Shown: positions 58,596 through 64,000 of the stretch, piece by piece
Position numbering within the stretch: position 1 is the stretch's first letter
How the letters are laid out: every line of letters starts with the position of its first letter
Source of the DNA: DASUPK01 sp046732465
GTDB taxonomy: Bacteria > Actinomycetota > Thermoleophilia > Solirubrobacterales > 70-9
Assembly: GCA_046732465.1 (NCBI GenBank)
Contig: JBKPND010000029.1
Coordinates: forward strand, 1-64,000
DNA length: 64,000 nt
Direction of reading: 5' to 3'
The notes under the pieces: model-generated
The model's database searches: none
What the model was told of the DNA's origin: nothing
Seen by the model: only the letters and a program-made list of their open reading frames with translations
Program-made: the position numbers and the translations under genes

Positions 58596-59996
58596 TCAGC
58601 GACCGATGTGGAAACCGATCCGCACGGGAATCGACGCCAGGCTCCTGCTGACGGGCCCAGCCGTCGTGCCGCGCTCCTCGGCGGCCTCCTTCGCTACCAG
58701 GCCCGCCCGGATCGCGTTGCCGCCGAGCCACGACGCCAGGCCCGCGGGCACCCGTCGAGGATCGGAATCGACGATGGCCAGCCGGGAGGGTCCGTCCCGA
58801 CGGTCCAGGGCCAGCGAGGCCGCGATCCTTCCCATCATCAGGGACGGGCCCACGCCATTGCCCGTGTAGCCGAAGACGCCGTAGACCCGGTCGGAGCCCA
58901 GGGGGACGATCACCGGGAGGTGGGCAGGGGAGACGTCGATCGGTCCTCCCCAAGCGTGGGTGATCCGGCGACCCTCGAGCCCGGGGAAGAAGGAGCGCAG
59001 GTGCGAGGCGACCTGGCCGACGAGCTCGGGGTCGAGCTCCGTGCGTCGTCCGAGGCGCGCGCCGCAGGCGATCCGTCCCCCGCCCCAGCCGAAGGCGATT
59101 CGCCCGTCCGGTGTCGTTCGCATGTAGTGGACCATCGCGCGGCTGTCGGTGATGCATTCGCCGCCCGTCCAGACGATCTCCTCGAGGAGGTCCGGTACCG
59201 GCTCGGTCAGCACGATGTGGCTGGAGGTGACGGTGAGCCGACCGCGCAGGGGTGAGCCCACGGCGCCGGAGGCGGGCCCGATGGCGAGCACGCAGGACCC
59301 GGCGCGGATCCGGGCCGCCGGCGTCTCGGCCAGGCAGCCCCACGCCCCGGCGCGCAACCTGCGAAGCGGTGAGCGCTCGAAGACCCGAACGCCCGGGCGC
59401 TCGCCGAGCCGGTCGCGGAGGCCGAGCGCCAACCGCGCCGGCTGCACGGTCGCGGAGCCGGGGTAGAGCACGCCTCCGCGGAAGCGAGGCGAGCGGCACC
59501 GCCGCGCCACCTCGTCCGCACTCAGGGTCTTGGCCTGCTCGTCCTCGCCAAGCTCGTGGCAGACCTCGACCGCCTCGTCCGCGACGTGGTCCTGGGCGGG
59601 CGCCGCCGAGACCTGCAGGTAGCCGCTCTGCCGGAACCACGCATCGACCTCCTGCTCGGAGCAGAAGCGGCCGATCTCGTCCACCGCGTCCTGAGCGGCC
59701 CGCGCGACGGCGGCGGTCGCCTCCGCACCGAAGCGCTCGCGAAGGGTGTGCGCGCTGAACCACACGGCGTTCGCAAAACCGCCATTCCTGCCGCTCGGTC
59801 CGTGGCCGCAGCGGTCGGCCTCGATCAGGATCACGCTCGCCTCCGGCTCGAGCTGCGAGATCCGCCAGGCGGTCCACATGCCCGTGTAGCCGCCACCCAG
59901 CACGAGCACGTCGCAGCTCAGTTCACCGTCGGCCTCCGGCAATGGCGGTCGCTCGCCGGCCTCCTCGAGCCAGTATCCGTGCGCGGTATGCCTCAT
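58596..59996 (-). CDS. FAD-dependent oxidoreductase (DAO / PuuB-like)
   Basis: 466 residues of the D-amino-acid-oxidase superfamily: dinucleotide motif VLVLGGGYTGMWTAWRISQL, GPSGRNGGFANAVWFSAHTL, then the substrate part and a C-terminal GYTGNGVGPSLMMGRIAASL, which is typical of gamma-glutamylputrescine oxidase (PuuB)-like enzymes. Amine or amino-acid oxidation with O2; putrescine-type substrates are an inference. ATG 59996. Divergent from the DUF4242 gene. Confidence 0.87.
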   Translation of the reverse strand: MRHTAHGYWLEEAGERPPLPEADGELSCDVLVLGGGYTGMWTAWRISQLEPEASVILIEADRCGHGPSGRNGGFANAVWFSAHTLRERFGAEATAAVARAAQDAVDEIGRFCSEQEVDAWFRQSGYLQVSAAPAQDHVADEAVEVCHELGEDEQAKTLSADEVARRCRSPRFRGGVLYPGSATVQPARLALGLRDRLGERPGVRVFERSPLRRLRAGAWGCLAETPAARIRAGSCVLAIGPASGAVGSPLRGRLTVTSSHIVLTEPVPDLLEEIVWTGGECITDSRAMVHYMRTTPDGRIAFGWGGGRIACGARLGRRTELDPELVGQVASHLRSFFPGLEGRRITHAWGGPIDVSPAHLPVIVPLGSDRVYGVFGYTGNGVGPSLMMGRIAASLALDRRDGPSRLAIVDSDPRRVPAGLASWLGGNAIRAGLVAKEAAEERGTTAGPVSRSLASIPVRIGFHIGR

Positions 59997-60111
59997 CGGA
60001 TGGGGTTTCCGGTGCCTTTCGAGGCCGAATACGGCAGTTCTGCCGTTTCTCGGCCGGCGAGCGGCTCCTAGCGTGGCCTAGCAAGCAATTCCCACGAAAG
60101 GAGACCGCATC

Positions 60112-60399
60112 ATGGACCTGTACGTGATTCGCAGGCGCAGCAACTGGAAGAACCCCGAGGAGCTGGAGCTGGCCGCGGCGAGATCCTCCGCTGAGGGCGA
60201 GAAGATGAACGACGAGGTGCGGTGGATCCGCAGCTATGTCGTCGAGGAGGAGGACGGCAAGCTCGGCACCGTCTGCATCTACGAGGGCGTCAGCCCCGAG
60301 GCGATTCGCAGGCACGCGGAGAACACCGGCATGTCCGCCGACGAGGTGACGAAGGTCGCCGACACCGTGATCGTCCGCGAGGACCCGGTCCCGGCGTGA
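60112..60399 (+). CDS. DUF4242 / nickel-binding domain protein
   Basis: 95 residues: MDLYVIRRRSNWKN start, WIRSYVVEEEDGKLGTVCIY, EGVSPEAIRRHAENTGMSAD. Matches the DUF4242 family (also called nickel-binding protein), small ferredoxin-like domains of unclear role that sit next to LuxR-ATPase regulators in this group of organisms, exactly as here. AAAGGAG precedes the ATG. Probably co-transcribed with the downstream regulator (78-base gap). Confidence 0.8.
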   Translation: MDLYVIRRRSNWKNPEELELAAARSSAEGEKMNDEVRWIRSYVVEEEDGKLGTVCIYEGVSPEAIRRHAENTGMSADEVTKVADTVIVREDPVPA

Positions 60400-60476
60400 T
60401 GCCGGAAGTGGCAGGGCGCCGCACGGACCGGCGGCGCCCTGCCGAAGGCGGGCCCGTTCGGCTTACACTCACGCCC

Positions 60477-63335
60477 ATGCCGTCACGGGGCTCGTTGATT
60501 GGCCGTGACGAGGAGCTCGGCGGTCTCAGGGAGCGGTTGCGAGACGCGCTAAGAGGGGAGGGCACGCTCGTCCTTGTGTCCGGGGAGGCCGGCGTCGGCA
60601 AGACCCGACTGCTCGATCAGCTCTGCGCGGACACCAAGGCGCCCGTGCTTCGCGGCGCCGCCCAGCAGGGGACCACGCCGGCCTATGGCCCGGTGGTCGC
60701 TGCTCTGCGGTCCGCCCTCCGCGCCGACCCCGACGCGCTTCGCGACTGCGGCCCTCTCGGCGAGCAGCTGCGCGTCCTCCTGCCCGAGCTGGGCCCGGCA
60801 CCCGAGAACGTGGACGGCGCGACGCTGCAGGAGGCGCTGCGCGGCGCGTTCGCCGCGGTGGCCGAGGACGTCGGGGCGCTCGTCGTCCTCGACGACCTGC
60901 AGTGGTCGGACGCCGCGACGCTTGAGTTCCTTGCCGAGGTGGCGCCGACCCTCGAGGGCCTTCCTGTGCTGATCGTCGCCGCCTATCGCTCCGACGAGCT
61001 CGCCCGCGATCACCCGCTGCGCCGGACGCGAAACGAGCTGCGCCGGAAGCGCGCCCTCACCGAGGTCACGCTCGGCCGCTTCGATGAGGCGGGGACGGGC
61101 GGCATCCTGGAGGAGGTCCTGGGCTCGTCGGCGGCGCGGCCGCTGGTGCGAACCGTCCATGACCGCTCGCAGGGCCTGCCCTTCTTCGTCGAGGAGCTCG
61201 GCACTGCGCTGCAGGCGGAGGGCCGGCTTCAGCAGGGGAAGGCGGGGCTGGAGCTCGGGGAGGGGAGCGAGGTATCGGTTCCGGAGACGGTGCGCGACGC
61301 GGTGCTGCTGCGCTGCGCGGACCTCTCGCCCGCCGGGCGGGACGCGGCCGAGGTCGCCGCAGTCGCCGGTCAGCACTTCTCCTTCGAGCCGGTCGTGGAG
61401 CTGGCCGACGATGCCGGTGTCGGCGAGCTCCTCGAACGGGGCCTGATTGCCGAATCGGGCGCGGGCGCCGGGGAGTTCCGTCACGCCCTGGTCCGCGACG
61501 CTCTCTACGGCGACATCCCGTGGCTGCGGCGGCGCGGCTTGCACCGCGAGCTCGCCGAGCGCCTCCAGGCCGCGGGCGCGCCGAGCGTGGAGCTGGCGGC
61601 GCAGTGGTCCGGCGCCAAGGACGAGGCTCGCGCCCGGGAGAGCTACCTGCGGGCGGCGGAGGACTTCGCGGCCGTCCGTGCCTTCCGCGACGCGGTGGCG
61701 ATGACGCGCCACGCCCTGGAGCTTTGGCCGGAGAACGAGGCACTCGACGAGCGGCTCGCCACCCTCGAGAAGCACGGGGCGTGGTCCGAGCTCGCCGGCG
61801 ACCTGCCCGAGGCGGCCCGGAGCTGGCGGGAGGTGAGCGAGCTGTGCGCGGAGGACCCGGCGGGGCTGGGAGCCGCCCAGCGCCGCCTGGGCCGCATCTT
61901 CGCCCTCCAGGGCGATCGCGCGGGAGCGATCGAGGCCTTCTCCGCCGCCGCCGACGCTTCGGCCGGCGACGACCCGGCTGTGGCGGCGGGCGATCGTCTG
62001 GCCGCGGCCGATTACCTGCAGTTCGGCGGGCGCCACGCGGAGTCGCTCGAGCTGATCCGCCAGGCTGCTAGTGAGGCAGGCGCCGCGCAGCGGCTCGACC
62101 TGCAGGCGCGGGCCCTGGCGGCGGAGGGGGTCGTAATGGCGAAGCGGGGCGAGTTCGACCCGGGGGTCGACCTGGTGAAGAGGGGACTGAGCTTGGCGCT
62201 CGAGCACGGTCTGAGCGCCGAGGCGATTGACGCCTACCAGCGGCTCGGCACGGCGCTGGAGACGTCCGGCGACTACAGCGGCGCGGAGGACGCCCTGACC
62301 AGCGCGCTCGACCTCTGCGAGGTCTCGGGGGAACGGGATCCCGAGGCCGGCTGCGTCGCCTGCATGGCCTACGTGGTCCGGGAGCTTGGCGAGTGGAAGC
62401 GGGCGAGCGAGATCTCGAAGGAGCTGATCGACACTCACGAGGGAGACGGCGTGCGCACGATCGGCGACGGGGTCCTGGGATTCGTACGCGCGTTCCGCGG
62501 CGAGCTCGGGCCGGCTCGCAAGACGCTCTCGGCGGGCCTGCAGCTGGCCAGGCGGCTCGACGTCTTCTCGATGCAGGTCGACTGCGCCTCCTCGCTCGCC
62601 GTCGTCGCCGACTACGACGGTGACCCCGAGGGCGCTCTCGAGCAATGCCGCTTCGTCGTCTCGCGCTGGGAGGAGAGCGAGGACCACCACTACGCGATCT
62701 GGGGCCTGCGCCTCGCGGCTCTGCTCTTCGCCCAGGCTGGATCGACCGAAGAGGCGCACGCCGCGGCGAAGGCGCTCACCCGGATCGCCGACGACTCCGG
62801 CCATCCGGACGCGCTGGCGGCCCTCGCGCACGCGCTGGGGGAGATCGCCCTCGTCGACGGTGAGCCCGAGCTCGCCGCCGAGCAGATCAACCGCGCGGTC
62901 GAGCTCCACGCCTCGCTGCGGATCCCGGCCGAGCGCGCGCAGATCCTGCACCGTGCGGGGATCGCGCTGTCCGCGGCGGGCGACCGCGAGCTGGCGATCG
63001 AGCGCCACGCCGAGGCCTACCGGCTCGCCCGCAACCTCGGGGCACGCCCCCTGGCCGGGAGGGCCGCGGCGGCCATCGAGGATCTCGGGGAGTCAGCCGA
63101 GCAGCGCCTCGGTCGAACGGCCACCGACGGAGCGGGGAGCCAGCTCTCCCGCCGCGAGCTCGAGGTGCTGCGGCTGGTCGCCGAGGGGCTCACGAATCGC
63201 GAGATCGCCGAACAGCTCTTCCTCAGCCCGCGCACGGTCGACATGCACGTGCGGAACATCCTCTCCAAGTTCGATGTCCGCTCGCGGGTGGAGGCGAGCA
63301 TCAAGGCCGGAGAGGCCGGCCTCCTGAACACCTGA
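60477..63335 (+). CDS. LuxR-family regulator with AAA ATPase and TPR-like repeats
   Basis: 952 residues of the MalT/LAL type: N-terminal ATPase (Walker A GEAGVGKT, about residue 36-43; Walker B VVLDDLQWSD), a long central region of TPR-like helical repeats (about 350-870) and C-terminal GerE HTH (LSRRELEVLRLVAEGLTNRE, then PRTVDMHVRNILSKFDVRSR). Such proteins activate operons on binding a ligand. I take ATG 60477; the frame extends upstream without family similarity. Paired with the DUF4242 gene. Confidence 0.9.
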   Translation: MPSRGSLIGRDEELGGLRERLRDALRGEGTLVLVSGEAGVGKTRLLDQLCADTKAPVLRGAAQQGTTPAYGPVVAALRSALRADPDALRDCGPLGEQLRVLLPELGPAPENVDGATLQEALRGAFAAVAEDVGALVVLDDLQWSDAATLEFLAEVAPTLEGLPVLIVAAYRSDELARDHPLRRTRNELRRKRALTEVTLGRFDEAGTGGILEEVLGSSAARPLVRTVHDRSQGLPFFVEELGTALQAEGRLQQGKAGLELGEGSEVSVPETVRDAVLLRCADLSPAGRDAAEVAAVAGQHFSFEPVVELADDAGVGELLERGLIAESGAGAGEFRHALVRDALYGDIPWLRRRGLHRELAERLQAAGAPSVELAAQWSGAKDEARARESYLRAAEDFAAVRAFRDAVAMTRHALELWPENEALDERLATLEKHGAWSELAGDLPEAARSWREVSELCAEDPAGLGAAQRRLGRIFALQGDRAGAIEAFSAAADASAGDDPAVAAGDRLAAADYLQFGGRHAESLELIRQAASEAGAAQRLDLQARALAAEGVVMAKRGEFDPGVDLVKRGLSLALEHGLSAEAIDAYQRLGTALETSGDYSGAEDALTSALDLCEVSGERDPEAGCVACMAYVVRELGEWKRASEISKELIDTHEGDGVRTIGDGVLGFVRAFRGELGPARKTLSAGLQLARRLDVFSMQVDCASSLAVVADYDGDPEGALEQCRFVVSRWEESEDHHYAIWGLRLAALLFAQAGSTEEAHAAAKALTRIADDSGHPDALAALAHALGEIALVDGEPELAAEQINRAVELHASLRIPAERAQILHRAGIALSAAGDRELAIERHAEAYRLARNLGARPLAGRAAAAIEDLGESAEQRLGRTATDGAGSQLSRRELEVLRLVAEGLTNREIAEQLFLSPRTVDMHVRNILSKFDVRSRVEASIKAGEAGLLNT

Positions 63336-63359
63336 CGCGGGTGACGTAAGGTCGCCCGC

Positions 63360-64000
63360 ATGGGGCCAGATCAGACCCAGGGGACATGGGTCCCGGGCGC
63401 CGACGGCTCCGGGTTCGGGATCGAGCATCTCCCCTTCGGAGTTGTCCGCGCCCGGGGAGGGCCGCCGCGGGCCGCGGTCCGGGTCGGTGACAACGCCGTA
63501 GTGCTCGAGGCGCTGGCATCGGCGGGCCTGCTGGATTCCGTCGGGTCCGATGCCGGGGCGCTCCGGCGGGCGCTCGAGGCGCCGACCCTCAATCCCCTGC
63601 TCGCGCTCGGGCGTCCCGCCTGGTCCGGTCTGCGCGGGCGCCTGATCGAGCTGCTCGGCACCGGAAACACCGAGGTCGCGGACGCGGGCATCGCGGAGGG
63701 CGCGCTCGTGCCGCTCGCCGAGGCCGAGGAGCTGCTGCCGGTCGAGGTCGGCGACTTCGTCGACTTCTACTCCTCGATCGAGCACGCCTCGAATGTGGGC
63801 AGGCTCGTGCGACCCGATGACGAGCCGCTCTTCCCGAACTGGCGCCATCACCCTGTCGGCTACCACGGCCGCGCGGCCAACCTGGTGGTCAGTGGCACCC
63901 GGATCTCCCGCCCGGTCGGTCAGATCGGGCCCGAGAGGCCCGGAGAGGACCCCGCGTACGGGCCCGAACCCCTGCTCGACTTCGAGCTCGAGCTCGGCTT
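63360..64000 (+). CDS. fahA: fumarylacetoacetase, N-terminal part (runs off the window)
   Basis: 213 residues before the edge. FGIEHLPFGVVRARGGPPRA opens the N-terminal domain, and VGDFVDFYSSIEHASNVGRL with PNWRHHPVGYHGRAANLVVS leads into the FAH core, where the metal and catalytic residues (Asp in DFVDFYSS, His in SSIEHA, the RAAN loop) are visible. The enzyme splits fumarylacetoacetate in tyrosine catabolism; in many actinobacteria it follows homogentisate dioxygenase, so the next gene outside the window is worth looking at. ATG 63360, 25 bases after the LuxR stop. Confidence 0.9.
   Translation, partial: MGPDQTQGTWVPGADGSGFGIEHLPFGVVRARGGPPRAAVRVGDNAVVLEALASAGLLDSVGSDAGALRRALEAPTLNPLLALGRPAWSGLRGRLIELLGTGNTEVADAGIAEGALVPLAEAEELLPVEVGDFVDFYSSIEHASNVGRLVRPDDEPLFPNWRHHPVGYHGRAANLVVSGTRISRPVGQIGPERPGEDPAYGPEPLLDFELELG

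Overview
The window is a GC-rich (visibly well above 60%) chromosomal segment of an actinobacterium, most likely class Thermoleophilia (Solirubrobacterales-like). The reasons are the initiator tRNA with a C1/U72 mismatch and no encoded CCA, the many GTG starts, the cyclase/hydrolase and LuxR-ATPase fusions, DUF4242 and DUF1990 proteins, F420-type nitroreductase-like proteins, and the mix of ECF sigma factors. The assignment is inference; there is no rRNA or other phylogenetic marker. No phage structural genes, plasmid functions, transposase, integrase or CRISPR array were found.

Layout. (1) 1-18.5 kb is ordinary core and metabolic sequence: a ThDP-dependent enzyme, an aldo/keto reductase, a cold-shock protein with its terminator, a divergent cyclopropane-synthase/desaturase pair with a doubled operator-like motif, a LivJ-type binding protein, a DMT exporter, an FTR1 iron permease leading a three-gene operon with two secreted proteins, a MarR-MFS operon, a BBE-type flavoenzyme and Ppx/GppA. 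(2) 18.56-36.3 kb starts with an intact initiator tRNA gene and its terminator, after which the 3' end of that tRNA plus terminator recurs, progressively eroded, at about 21.7, 25.3, 30.0 and 36.2 kb. A second tRNA-3'-end-like pair (21.8 and 23.2 kb) brackets a cyclase gene. Between the copies lie unrelated cargo genes: carbonic anhydrase, alpha/beta hydrolase, GST-like protein, hydrolase-cyclase fusion, CoA-transferase/GNAT fusion, small conserved proteins, stress-like proteins, LysR, SigX5-type sigma factor, DHA2 efflux pump and reductase. This looks like serial insertion at tRNA-fMet with the recombinases lost; two copies still carry a 36-codon remnant that stops inside the tRNA anticodon loop. 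(3) 36.5-48.5 kb holds regulators with detoxification operons: an Rv1264-type cyclase, a glycosyltransferase, cysteine dioxygenase, a LysR-divergent MBL/ABM/VOC/DUF3224 operon, an ECF sigma/HxlR divergent pair with tandem 14-bp operator repeats, and a second DHA2 pump. (4) 48.5-53.9 kb is a degenerate stretch with broken genes, very small membrane proteins, a DUF1990 pair and secreted proteins. (5) 53.9-64 kb is signalling-rich: a SARP-hydrolase-cyclase triple fusion, a STAS protein facing a MASE1-SpoIIE-HATPase phosphatase, a flavin oxidase, a DUF4242/LuxR-ATPase pair, and the start of a fumarylacetoacetase gene that runs off the window.

Several otherwise sound genes carry a single-base frame break near a terminus (carbonic anhydrase, DHA2 pump, STAS protein). 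These could be real decay or base-calling errors in a draft assembly, so pseudogene calls here should be confirmed against reads. Coordinates of starts are my choice from ribosome-binding sites and family N-termini; alternatives are given where they matter.
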